From an uncultured Collinsella sp. (GTDB taxonomy: Bacteria > Actinomycetota > Coriobacteriia > Coriobacteriales > Coriobacteriaceae): 64,000 nucleotides of DNA. Below the pieces are notes generated by a model. The model did not search any database. It was given only the letters and a program-made list of their open reading frames with translations, and was not told the DNA's origin. Positions 37,818 through 48,678 of the stretch are shown here, one piece after another. Position 1 is the first letter of the stretch. Each line of letters starts with the position of its first letter. The position numbers and the translations under genes were made by a program. The stretch is from contig CALDBJ010000127.1 of assembly GCA_937937835.1 (NCBI GenBank), positions 1-64,000 on the forward strand, read 5' to 3'.

Positions 37818-38965
37818 TTAGACCTCCGAGCCTTCTGCATCGGCGTTGCCGGTAGCCCAGCGATGGTAGCCAATAACAAACGGGTCCAGGTCGCCATCGT
37901 CAAGAACTGCCTCGACGTTGCTGGTCTCAACGCCCGTGCGTAGGTCCTTAACCATCTGATACGGGTAGAGCACGTAGCTGCGAATCTGGTTGCCAAAACC
38001 AATCGTGGTCTTGGGCCCGCGGATCTCATCGAGCGCCTCGGCGCGCTTCTCGAGCTCAATCTCGTACAGGCGAGCCTTGAGGATCTGCATGCACGCGGCC
38101 TTGTTTTGAATCTGGCTGCGCTCGTTTTGGCAGGTGACCACAATGCCGCTGGGGAAATGCGTCACGCGCACGGCGGAGTCGGTGGTGTTAACGCCCTGAC
38201 CGCCCGGGCCACTCGCGTGGTACACGTCCACGCGGATGTCATCGGGACTGATTTCGATGTCGATATCATCGGGTAGCACGGGGATGACCTCGACGCCGGC
38301 AAACGTGGTCTGGCGGCGCTTCTTGTCGTCGGTGGGGCTAATGCGAACCAAGCGGTGGACGCCGGCCTCGGCGCGCAGCATGCCAAATGCGTCCTTGCCC
38401 TCGACGGTAAAGGTCGCGCGGTCGATGCCGATAACCTCGGCCGCGGGACAGTCGTTGATGGTGACCTTCCAGCCGCGACGCTGGCAGTACTTCATGTACA
38501 TCTTAAAGAGCATGAAGGTCCAGTCCTGGGCCTCCAGACCACCCTGTCCGGGCTTGATGGTCACAATGGCATCGCCGTGATCGAACTCACCGGTAAACCA
38601 GCTCGAAAGCTCAAGCTCATCGATGGCACGGGCCAGGCGCTCAGCCGTGGCTGTAGCCTCCTCGCGAAGGGCGACGGCGTCGGGGTCATCCCCCATCTCC
38701 TCGGCAAGCTCCAGCGCGGCGCGGGCATCGGAAAGCTCGCCGCGCGCGGTGTCCACGGCAGCGATATCTTCCTTGGTACGCGCGATCTCCTCCATGGTGG
38801 CACGGGCGGCGTCGGCGTCATCCCAAAAGCCAGGGGCAACACTTTTGGCCTCGAGCTCGGTCACGCGCGTGCGCTTTTCGTCCAAATGGAGATACGACTC
38901 GACCTCGCCGAGCCGGTCCGCGAACGCGTCCAGCTCGGCGGGCGTTACCTCTAAAGCCTCAGCCA

Positions 38966-38966
<1 letters not shown>
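37818..38966 (-). CDS. prfB: Peptide chain release factor 2 with altered SPF motif
   Basis: Recognises UAA and UGA and triggers hydrolysis of peptidyl-tRNA. The 382-aa protein has the catalytic GGQ (255-257) in GPGGQGVN, the PCRF domain before it, and the C-terminal IRSYVLYPYQMVKDLRTG. The codon-recognition tripeptide, SPF in E. coli and nearly all RF2, reads SPT here (210-212, VRISPTDDKKRRQTTF). There is no internal UGA frameshift site; the corresponding stretch reads CTC-CAT-TTG-GAC in frame. Its start overlaps the secA stop (TAATG), so the two are coupled. A terminator follows. Confidence 0.95.
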
Positions 38967-41773
<2,807 letters not shown>

Positions 41774-41903
41774 GTGGTTTTCCTTTTTGGCCATCGCCCA
41801 CGCCGTGCAGCTGCGGACGAGTTAAACACAGATGATTGTACTTTAGCCAAACAAGGCGCGGCCTATACGGTCGAGCTCGACCGCCACGTAATAACTACGA
41901 CCA

Positions 41904-41939
41904 ACCTGCCACAATGGGACAGGTTAATTTTGGCAGGTC
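41904..41939. repeat. Family 4 palindrome upstream of secA
   Basis: ACCTGCCA and TGGCAGGT flank CAATGGGACAGGTTAATTT, closely matching the copy at 28836. A further GGGGACAGGTTAG follows about 40 nt on. Confidence 0.75.
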
Positions 41940-42010
41940 TATCTGGGCAAACGCCGCCTCTCTGCCATGTGGTGCCATGGGGACAGGTTAGTTCGCACTA
42001 ATTTAAAAAG

Positions 42011-42046
42011 AAAAAGGGCCGCGCACCCAAATGGATGCACGGCCCT
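42011..42046 (-). terminator. Terminator of rpmE
   Basis: AGGGCCG-GCA and TGC-CGGCCCT pair around a 10-nt loop; the A-run on the left is a minus-strand U-tract. Confidence 0.85.
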
Positions 42047-42082
42047 CATGCCATGAATGCGAGTGATTCCGCGGCGAGCTAT

Positions 42083-42508
42083 TTACTCAGCAGCCTCGGT
42101 GGTCTCGGCCTCGGCAGCGGCCTCCTCGACGGGAGCCTCTGCGGGAGCCTCGGCGGCCTGCTTGGCAGCCTCCTCGGCAAACTTAGCAGCACGCTTAGCC
42201 TTCTCGGCAGCCTTAGCCTCAGCGGCAGCCTTGCGAGCGGCCTCGGCCTCAGCAGCCTTGGCGGCCTTGGCAGCCTTGGCCTCCTCGGCCTTCTTGAGCT
42301 GGGCGGCAGCGGCGCCACCGAACTTGTCGGCGAAGCGCTGGACGCGTCCACCGGTGTCGACGAACTTCTGCTGGCCGGTGTAGAACGGGTGGCACTCGTT
42401 GCAAAGCTCGACCTTCATCTCGGACACGGTAGCGTGCGTCTTGAAGGTGTTGCCGCAGGAGCACGTCACCGTGCACTCGACATACTGGGGATGGATACCC
42501 TGCTTCAT
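42083..42508 (-). CDS. rpmE: 50S ribosomal protein L31 with long Ala-rich tail
   Basis: The first ~70 residues are a zinc-type L31: [14 protein letters not shown] (C16, C18), CNEC (C36, C39), [20 protein letters not shown]. The remaining ~70 residues are an Ala/Lys/Glu-rich tail, first basic and helical ([20 protein letters not shown]), then acidic with Pro ([16 protein letters not shown]). Normal L31 is about 70-90 aa, so the protein is nearly doubled. GGAGT lies 7 nt before ATG 42508. The leader carries two hairpins and a promoter (separate entries). Confidence 0.95.
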   Translation of the reverse strand: MKQGIHPQYVECTVTCSCGNTFKTHATVSEMKVELCNECHPFYTGQQKFVDTGGRVQRFADKFGGAAAAQLKKAEEAKAAKAAKAAEAEAARKAAAEAKAAEKAKRAAKFAEEAAKQAAEAPAEAPVEEAAAEAETTEAAE

Positions 42509-42530
42509 GGTAGGACTCCTTATTAGTCAG

Positions 42531-42579
42531 GCGCTGGTTACCGATCAGCGCATAAGGCGTCTTGGTTTCCGACCAAGAC
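42531..42579 (-). promoter_or_regulatory. Two-hairpin leader of rpmE (candidate ribosomal-protein leader)
   Basis: GTCTTGG/CCAAGAC (42559-42579) and GCGCTG/CAGCGC (42531-42551) form two adjacent stems in the predicted ~77-nt 5' UTR, the second ending about 15 nt before the ribosome binding site. L31 leaders that bind L31 are known in several phyla; membership in one cannot be judged by eye. Confidence 0.55.
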
Positions 42580-42592
42580 AACAAACTTGGCT

Positions 42593-42621
42593 ATGGTACC
42601 ACGGCGCCGCGCGTCCCACAA
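42593..42621 (-). promoter_or_regulatory. Promoter of rpmE
   Basis: On the minus strand TTGTGG and TACCAT are separated by 17 nt, about 85 nt before the start codon. Confidence 0.55.
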
Positions 42622-42813
42622 AAGGTTCACGGTCTTTGTGCAACGCGGCGTGGCCAACCGCAGCGGACACGCACCCTGTCGCCCCTTCGCCCATGTTGCA
42701 GACGTGTAACGCCGCAGTAAGCACACCCCTTTTGGCGCCAGACAGGTACAATGATGAACACTGTACCGTAGCGGAGCGCCCGCGCGCGCCGCAACCACGC
42801 GAAAGGGTTTCCC

Positions 42814-43101
42814 ATGGCCGAGATCTCGTCCTCCCGTATCGTCATCACCGTCCTTGGCAAGAACCGCCCCGGCATCGTCGCCGGCGTCACCCGCGTTCTG
42901 GGCGAGGCCAACGTCGACATCCGCGACATCACGCAGTCCATTATCGAGGACATCTTCACCATGACCATGCTGGCCGACACCGCCGAGTCCAAGCTCGACT
43001 TCGCCGAGCTGCAGAAGGCCCTGGCCGAGGCCGGCGAGCTTTCGGGCGTCAACGTGTCCATCCAGCGCGAGGACGTCTTTAACTTTATGTACCGCCTGTA
43101 G
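42814..43101 (+). CDS. ACT domain protein (UPF0237 type)
   Basis: A 95-aa single ACT domain: RIVITVLGKNRPGIVAGVTRVLGEANVDIRDITQSII, then EDIFTMTMLAD, a helix and a closing strand NVSIQREDVFNFMYRL. ACT domains bind amino acids or similar ligands. Homologues usually sit next to a PFL-like (DUF711/UPF0210) gene; here a citrate synthase gene follows 77 nt downstream instead. AAAGGG lies 5 nt before ATG 42814. The ligand is unknown. Confidence 0.9.
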   Translation: MAEISSSRIVITVLGKNRPGIVAGVTRVLGEANVDIRDITQSIIEDIFTMTMLADTAESKLDFAELQKALAEAGELSGVNVSIQREDVFNFMYRL

Positions 43102-43178
43102 CGAACAAGCCGCTCGGGGCAGCTTGACGTCATATCGTCCAAGCGCGCGGCCCCAAAGCGGACCGGAGAGGAGCGCGC

Positions 43179-44597
43179 ATGGCCTACGACGCCAAGAAAA
43201 TCTACTACCGCTTCGACGATCACCTGAGCCGCCTGGTTCTGGATTACGAGGCGAGCCGTCAGATTTCGCCCGAAAGCGAAAACCTCTACCACGGCCTGCC
43301 GACCGGCCCGTACGACGAGGGCCTGTTCGTAGAGCATAACGTCAAGCGCGGCCTGCGCAATGCCGATGGCTCGGGCGTGGTCGCGGGCCTTACCCGCATC
43401 TCGGACGTGCACGGCTACAACAAGGTCGACGGCAAAGTCGTGCCCGACCAGGGCAAGCTTACGCTGCGCGGCTACAGCATCGAGGACCTGGTCAACAACG
43501 CCCAGGCCGAGAATCGCTATGGCTACGAAGAGGTCGCCTACCTGCTCATCACGGGCTCGCTGCCCAACAAAGAGGAGCTCGACGGTTTTTGCGGACGTCT
43601 GGGCGCTTTTAGGCACCTGAGCGATGAGTACGTCAAAGAGTTCCCCATGACCACGGTGTCGTCGAGCATCATGAATGTGCTTCAGCGTGCCGTGCTGCTG
43701 CTCTACGCCTTCGACGCCGAGCCCGACGCCATTACACCCGAGCACGAAATCGACGTCGCCATCTCCATGCTCGCCCGTCTCCCCCGCATCGCCGCCTTCG
43801 CGCATATGGCCTCGGTCGCCAAGCGCCGCGGCTCCGAGGTTCATGTACCGCACCCCACACCCGGCCTCTCCACCGCCGAGACTATCCTGCAGGTGTTGCG
43901 CGGCGGCATGGCATTCACCCGCGACGAAGCCATGCTGCTCGACGTGATGCTCATGCTGCATGCCGAGCACGGCGGCGGCAACAACTCCACGTTTGCCTGC
44001 CGCGTGCTGTCCTCCTCGGCCACCGACCCGTATTCCGCCTACGCCGCGGCTATCGGCTCGCTCAAGGGCCCGCGCCACGGCGGCGCCAACGCCAAGGTCG
44101 TGTCCATGCACGAGGACATCCGTGCGCACGTCTCCAATTGGGAGGACGAGGACGAGGTCGCGGCCTACCTGGGCAAGATCCTCGACAAGCAGGCTTTCGA
44201 CGGCACGGGCCTCATCTACGGTATGGGCCACGCCGTCTATACGCTCAGCGACCCGCGCGCCGAGGTGTGCCGCCGTTACGCGCGCACGCTTGCCGCCAAG
44301 AAGGACTTGGGCGAGGAGTTCGCACTCATCGAGCGCATCGAGCGCCTGGCCCCGCAAGTGATGCGCGATCACGGCATGACCAAGCCCATCTGTGCCAACA
44401 TCGACCTGTACACGGGCTTTATCTACAAGATGCTCGGCGTGCCCGAGACGCTCTTTACGCCGCTGTTCGCCGTCGCCCGCATGGCCGGCTGGTCCGCGCA
44501 CCGCATGGAAGAGCTCTTCTGCGCGCACCGCATCATCCGTCCCGCGTATCGCCCGGTTATCGAGCCGCTGGAGTACAAGCCGCTCGCCGATCGTTAG
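43179..44597 (+). CDS. Citrate synthase
   Basis: Condenses oxaloacetate and acetyl-CoA to citrate. The 472-aa protein carries the three catalytic positions in context: His in LMLHAEHGGGNNSTF, His in LIYGMGHAVYTLSDPRA, and Asp in NIDLYTGFIY; the Arg of AGWSAHRMEE contacts citrate. An N-terminal extension of about 70 residues precedes KLTLRGYSIEDLVNNA, as in the citrate synthases of some anaerobes. GGAGAGG lies before ATG 43179. A strong terminator follows. It probably serves glutamate precursor synthesis together with gltBD; no other TCA gene is in the window. Confidence 0.93.
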   Translation: MAYDAKKIYYRFDDHLSRLVLDYEASRQISPESENLYHGLPTGPYDEGLFVEHNVKRGLRNADGSGVVAGLTRISDVHGYNKVDGKVVPDQGKLTLRGYSIEDLVNNAQAENRYGYEEVAYLLITGSLPNKEELDGFCGRLGAFRHLSDEYVKEFPMTTVSSSIMNVLQRAVLLLYAFDAEPDAITPEHEIDVAISMLARLPRIAAFAHMASVAKRRGSEVHVPHPTPGLSTAETILQVLRGGMAFTRDEAMLLDVMLMLHAEHGGGNNSTFACRVLSSSATDPYSAYAAAIGSLKGPRHGGANAKVVSMHEDIRAHVSNWEDEDEVAAYLGKILDKQAFDGTGLIYGMGHAVYTLSDPRAEVCRRYARTLAAKKDLGEEFALIERIERLAPQVMRDHGMTKPICANIDLYTGFIYKMLGVPETLFTPLFAVARMAGWSAHRMEELFCAHRIIRPAYRPVIEPLEYKPLADR

Positions 44598-44619
44598 GAC
44601 GCAGACCGTTATAGAACCC

Positions 44620-44659
44620 GAGCGTGGCCAGGGCATCACCGCCCTCGGCCACGCTTTTT
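44620..44659 (+). terminator. Terminator of the citrate synthase gene
   Basis: AGCGTGGCC/GGCCACGCT with an inner AGGGC/GCCCT stem, followed by TTTTTAT. Confidence 0.9.
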
Positions 44660-44684
44660 ATGCCAGTAGAAAGGATTGCAGCGA

Positions 44685-45527
44685 ATGATTGTGTTTTCCG
44701 ATATGGATGGAACGCTGCTGACGAGTGATAAGCAGATGAGCGACGCCACCTGGGCAATGCTCGACGAACTCGCTCGACGTGGGATTGAGTTTGTGCCCTG
44801 CACGGGGCGTCCTCTGTCGGGCATCTTTGAGCCCATCCTCGCCCACCCCGCCGTACACTACGCGGTCTGCGCCAACGGTGCCAGCGTCTGGCAGCTCGAC
44901 GACGTTGTGCCCACCGATGCCTCGCGTGCCACGCGCATTTTGAGCCGACCGCTCGACCGCGCCATCGCCCACCGCGTCCATAGCATTGCAGCCGGCCTCG
45001 ATGTGACCTTCGATATCTTCGCGGACGGGCAGTGCTTCCTCCCCCGCTCGCTCTACGCGCGCCTGGACGAATTCTGCGGCGGCGACCCCCACATCGCGGC
45101 TTCGCTTAAGCGCACACGAACACCGATCGACATGGATATCGACAGCAAGATCGACGAGGTCGAGACACTCGAACGCATCGCCATGTACTGGCACAACCCG
45201 GCCGATCGCGACGCCATCGCGGCGGCGCTCGACACGCTCGAAGGCATTGAGGTCACGCGTTCTTACACCATGAATATCGAGGTCATGGGTAAGGGCGCCA
45301 CCAAGGGAACGGCCCTCACGTGGCTATGTGAGCATCTGGGCGAGCGTTTCGCCGGCGCCTGGGCGTTCGGCGACAACATCAACGACATTCCCATGCTGCA
45401 GGCAGCGGGCCACGGCATGGCCATGATCAACGCCGAGCCCGAGGACCGCGACGCCGCCGACGCCATCACCGAGTTCGACAACGACCACGACGGCGTCGCC
45501 CGCACCATCATGGCCGCCCTCGCCTAG
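44685..45527 (+). CDS. HAD family hydrolase (Cof-like)
   Basis: A 280-aa Cof-type HAD phosphatase: motif I DMDGTLLTSD, motif II PCTGRP, cap domain, Lys of motif III in KGATKGTALTWL, and motif IV FGDNINDIPML. The family dephosphorylates sugar phosphates, nucleotides or cofactors; the substrate is not predictable. ATG 44685 is 9 nt behind AAAGGA; an in-frame TTG at 44676 has no spacing. The TAG stop forms the first bases of a family 3 palindrome. Confidence 0.9.
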   Translation: MIVFSDMDGTLLTSDKQMSDATWAMLDELARRGIEFVPCTGRPLSGIFEPILAHPAVHYAVCANGASVWQLDDVVPTDASRATRILSRPLDRAIAHRVHSIAAGLDVTFDIFADGQCFLPRSLYARLDEFCGGDPHIAASLKRTRTPIDMDIDSKIDEVETLERIAMYWHNPADRDAIAAALDTLEGIEVTRSYTMNIEVMGKGATKGTALTWLCEHLGERFAGAWAFGDNINDIPMLQAAGHGMAMINAEPEDRDAADAITEFDNDHDGVARTIMAALA

Positions 45528-45620
45528 TCATTGGGGCGTTCTTGAATGACTAGTCGTTGGGGACAGTCTTCGCGAAAAAGCTGCAAGGACTGTCCCCCAC
45601 TGCCGACAGAAAAGGAACGT
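45525..45620. repeat. Family 3 nested palindrome at the HAD gene stop
   Basis: Begins TAGTCATTGGGGCGTTCTT at the stop codon. Inner arms GGGGACAGTC/GACTGTCCCC are perfect; outer GGGGCGTTC pairs with GGAACGTCCCC. Confidence 0.75.
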
Positions 45621-45634
45621 CCCCATCTGCCGGA

Positions 45635-46429
45635 TTAGGAGAGACTCTCCAGCACGCGACGGAGCTCCTGCTGGACGGCGTGGTCGCGATTACAACCCAC
45701 CACGCGATCGGCCACCGCCTTGAGCGCGGGGCGCGCGTTTTCCATCGCGCAGCCCGTACCGACAAAGCGAATGATCTCGTAGTCGTTCATCGAGTCGCCA
45801 AACGCCATGACCTCGTCGCGTCCAATGCCGTAATGCTCCGCGAGCTGCGCGATACCCGAGGCCTTCGACACACCAGGCTGCATGGCATCGATCCACGCGT
45901 TGCCCGAAGGCGCAAAAGTAAAGAGCTGACCAAGTTCGCGCTGTAGCACGTACGCACTGTCCATAACCGCACTGTCGTCGCAAAAGATACTCGCTTTGAT
46001 GATATTTACGCTGGGGTCGGGCAGCTCCCAAATGCGCTCGGCATTGGGAAGGTCCTTATCGACCTCACGCACGAACTTGCACTCGTCATCGAGCAGGAAG
46101 GACTTGGTTCGGTCAAAGAGCGCAAGATGCAGATTGGGAAACGTCCTGACGGCTTGGGCGAGCCTTCGAATCGCCAGGTGCGAATACACCTCGCGATCTA
46201 CCATCTTACCGTCGGCGTAGACCTGGGCGCCGTTAGCGGCGACAAAGTCCATCTTGTCGCGAACGGGCGCAAAGAACTCGCACAGGCGATCGTAGCGACG
46301 ACCTGACGATGCGGCGAAATGCACGCCATGCTCGTGTAGCGCCAGAATCAGTTCGTAGGTCTCGGGAGGCACCTGGCCGTTTTCGTCAAGCAGTGTGCCG
46401 TCCATATCGGATGCAATCAGTTTAAACAT
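45635..46429 (-). CDS. HAD family hydrolase (Cof-like)
   Basis: A second Cof-type HAD phosphatase, 264 aa: SDMDGTLLDENG, ASSGRRYDRL, the Lys in GVSKASGIAQL and MAFGDSMNDYEII. It is convergent with the other HAD gene and similar only at motif level, so not a recent duplicate. AGGGAG lies 7 nt before ATG 46429 and is inside a leader hairpin (next entry), which may gate translation. Substrate unknown. Confidence 0.9.
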   Translation of the reverse strand: MFKLIASDMDGTLLDENGQVPPETYELILALHEHGVHFAASSGRRYDRLCEFFAPVRDKMDFVAANGAQVYADGKMVDREVYSHLAIRRLAQAVRTFPNLHLALFDRTKSFLLDDECKFVREVDKDLPNAERIWELPDPSVNIIKASIFCDDSAVMDSAYVLQRELGQLFTFAPSGNAWIDAMQPGVSKASGIAQLAEHYGIGRDEVMAFGDSMNDYEIIRFVGTGCAMENARPALKAVADRVVGCNRDHAVQQELRRVLESLS

Positions 46430-46434
46430 AGAAA

Positions 46435-46496
46435 AGCTCCCTTCGGGCTTGTTGGAATCGAACGTGTATCCGATTCCAACGTACCCAAAGGGAGCT
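46435..46496 (-). promoter_or_regulatory. Leader hairpin sequestering the HAD gene ribosome binding site
   Basis: Three nested stems: AGCTCCCT/AGGGAGCT (46435-46442 with 46489-46496), GGG/CCC, and GTTGGAATCG/CGATTCCAAC (46451-46460 with 46471-46480). On the minus strand the 3' arm AGGGAGCT is the Shine-Dalgarno sequence. Confidence 0.7.
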
Positions 46497-46594
46497 CAAA
46501 TAAGACTCCGCGGGCGTAAACGTTACAAGGACCTGGCAAATAGCTCACACATGCCAGAGGTCCTACGGTCGCGGCGTCAGGCAGCCCGCCAAAG

Positions 46595-46642
46595 AGTGTC
46601 CCCAACGACTAGTCGTTTAAGAACGTCCCCGATGACTAGTCG
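46595..46642. repeat. Family 3 element at the adenine deaminase stop
   Basis: On the minus strand TAGTCATCGGGGACGTTCTT starts exactly at the TAG stop and is followed by CGACTAGTCG and GTTGGGGACAC. Confidence 0.75.
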
Positions 46643-48456
46643 GCGTAGGTGAAGGTTGTGACGTCGAACATGCCCTCGGGGCGGATGCGGAGCGTCGGGA
46701 TGACCGGCAGGGGCAGGAAGATGATGCCCATGATGGGGTCGAGCGGCGGCTCAATACCCATGGCGCGCGCCTTGACCATAAAGTCGTCGTGCTGCGCCGC
46801 AACGTCTTCGGCCGTGCCCTCGCTCATCAGGCCGCCGAGCGCCAGCGGAATGCGCGCCACGACCTCGCCGTTGCGCACCAGCACGTGGCCGCCCTGGCCC
46901 ACGGCCTCAACGGCAGCCATCATATCCGCCGCATTGTCGCCCACGACGCACACGTTGTGCGAGTCGTGGCCGATCGTGGAGGCAATGGCGCCGCCCGTGA
47001 TGGTAAAGCCGCGCACCCAACCACGGCCGATATGCTTGCCGACCAAGCCCAGACCCGCGGGGCCGTCGCCGTCGGCGCCCTCGGCCTGCAGCGACACGCC
47101 ACGGCCATGGCGCTCAATCAGCATAATGCGGCGCAAGTCCTCGTCAGTCTCAGGACGAACCATACCCGTGATGGCCTTACCCGGCACCACGTCAATCACA
47201 GCCTCGCCCGGCTTAAAGGCATAGTCGAACACGTCGAGCGATAGCTTCGGCAGTTTAACGGAAGCACGCAGCTCATCGGCAAGGGCCGCAACCTCGGCCA
47301 TCTCGGGTGCAATCTCGCCCACAAAGGTGCCGTCCTGCGCCACCAGGGCACCGGCGGCATATACGCGATGCGGAGCCTTAGCAAACGTCAGGTCATCGAG
47401 CAACAGCAGGTCAGCGCGCTTGCCCGGGGCGATTGCGCCGCGGAGCTCGTGCGGGTCGCGACAACCGTGGTCCAGACCAAACGCCTCGGCCGTAGAAAGG
47501 GACGCCATAGAGATGGCAACCACGGGGTCAATACCGGCCTCGATAGCCACGCGGCAGGCGTTGTCGATCATACCGGTCGAAAGCGCATCGGAGGGAGCAC
47601 GGTCGTCAGTCGCAAAACAGCAGCGGCGGGCGCGCGCGGGATTCTCCAGCAGCATCGGGGACAAATTGGCCAGGTCGTGGCTGCACGTGCCCTCACGCAG
47701 CATCACATACATGCCGCGGGATAGCTTGTCGAGCGCCTCCTCGGGAATCGTCGACTCGTGGTCGGCGATAATGCCCGCTGCGGCATAGGCGTTGAGGTCC
47801 TTACCGGCAACGAGCGGCGCATGGCCGTCGACCTGCTTGGACGGCGTCTGGTTGGCAGCATCGATGCGAGCACAGGTCTCGGGGTCGGCCATAAAGACGC
47901 CCGGCAGGTTCATCATTTCGCCCAGGCCAAAGACATCGCCCGGATGCTCGGCAAAAAACGCCTGCATATCGGCAGCCGAAATAACGGCACCGGCCTGCTC
48001 GTCGGGCAGTGCGGGCACGCACGAAGGCATCATGTACTTGATGGAGATGGGTGCGCGGCGGCCGTCCTCGATCATAAAGCGCAAGCCGTCGAGACCGGCA
48101 ACATTGGCAATCTCGTGGCTGTCGGCAATGGCGGTGGTAGTACCGCGCGTCGCGGCCATGCGAGCATACTCGGCGGGACGGATGTTCGAAGACTCGATAT
48201 GCAAATGCCCGTCAATAAAACCGGGAGCGAGATAGCGACCCTGGCAGTCGATGACCTCAGTTGCCTCGTAGGTGCCAGCGGCATCGTCGCGACCATCGTA
48301 GAGCACGCCGACGATCACACCGTCCTTGACGGCAACGCTACCGGGCGCCACACGCTGGCCATACACGTCGACGATCTGCGCATTGGTAAACAGCGTGTCG
48401 ACGGGCACGCGGCCCTCGGCAGCGTCGATCACAGTCCTCATGACCTCAACGGACAT
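46636..48456 (-). CDS. ade: Adenine deaminase
   Basis: Converts adenine to hypoxanthine in purine salvage. The 606-aa amidohydrolase has the metal motif GFIDGHLHIESS (HLH 84-86), a later His/Asp set (NGHAPLV-like VDGHAPLVAG; CFATDDRAPSD), and a C-terminal domain with GGAIASTIGHDSHNVCVVG, a hallmark of the Ade family. ATG 48456 is 5 nt behind AAAGGAG; the frame continues upstream to 48600 without support. The stop is the first codon-sized piece of a family 3 element. Confidence 0.94.
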   Translation of the reverse strand: MSVEVMRTVIDAAEGRVPVDTLFTNAQIVDVYGQRVAPGSVAVKDGVIVGVLYDGRDDAAGTYEATEVIDCQGRYLAPGFIDGHLHIESSNIRPAEYARMAATRGTTTAIADSHEIANVAGLDGLRFMIEDGRRAPISIKYMMPSCVPALPDEQAGAVISAADMQAFFAEHPGDVFGLGEMMNLPGVFMADPETCARIDAANQTPSKQVDGHAPLVAGKDLNAYAAAGIIADHESTIPEEALDKLSRGMYVMLREGTCSHDLANLSPMLLENPARARRCCFATDDRAPSDALSTGMIDNACRVAIEAGIDPVVAISMASLSTAEAFGLDHGCRDPHELRGAIAPGKRADLLLLDDLTFAKAPHRVYAAGALVAQDGTFVGEIAPEMAEVAALADELRASVKLPKLSLDVFDYAFKPGEAVIDVVPGKAITGMVRPETDEDLRRIMLIERHGRGVSLQAEGADGDGPAGLGLVGKHIGRGWVRGFTITGGAIASTIGHDSHNVCVVGDNAADMMAAVEAVGQGGHVLVRNGEVVARIPLALGGLMSEGTAEDVAAQHDDFMVKARAMGIEPPLDPIMGIIFLPLPVIPTLRIRPEGMFDVTTFTYAD

Positions 48457-48614
48457 ACATACTCCTTTAACCGTAGAAAAAAGCTGCGGAGCGGACGAGC
48501 CTTCACCGCAGCAAGCCAACAGCCATTGTATGCCCAAACGATGGGTCAACAATACGCCTCTCCGCTTAACGGCACCGCCAAATGATCCCTCCGTCCCCAT
48601 GGGATCGTCGTAAC

Positions 48615-48652
48615 CAAAAAGGCCGCAGTCGGGATTCCCGGCTGCGGCCTTA
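48615..48652 (-). terminator. Terminator of tyrS
   Basis: AAGGCCGCAG and CTGCGGCCTT with inner CGGG/CCCG; AAAAA on the left is the minus-strand U-tract. Confidence 0.88.
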
Positions 48653-48678
48653 TTGCACTTGTGAGGTCAACTCGCTCG

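Larger units (their letters stand above)
41774..42082. other. 309-nt gap secA / rpmE
   Basis: Holds family 4 palindromes (41904-41939 and a GGGGACAGGTTAG half-copy near 41979) and the rpmE terminator. No gene is seen. Confidence 0.55.
42509..42813. other. 305-nt divergent region rpmE / ACT gene
   Basis: Carries the rpmE leader hairpins and promoter. A TACAAT hexamer near 42748 could be the -10 of the ACT gene. No gene is seen. Confidence 0.5.
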
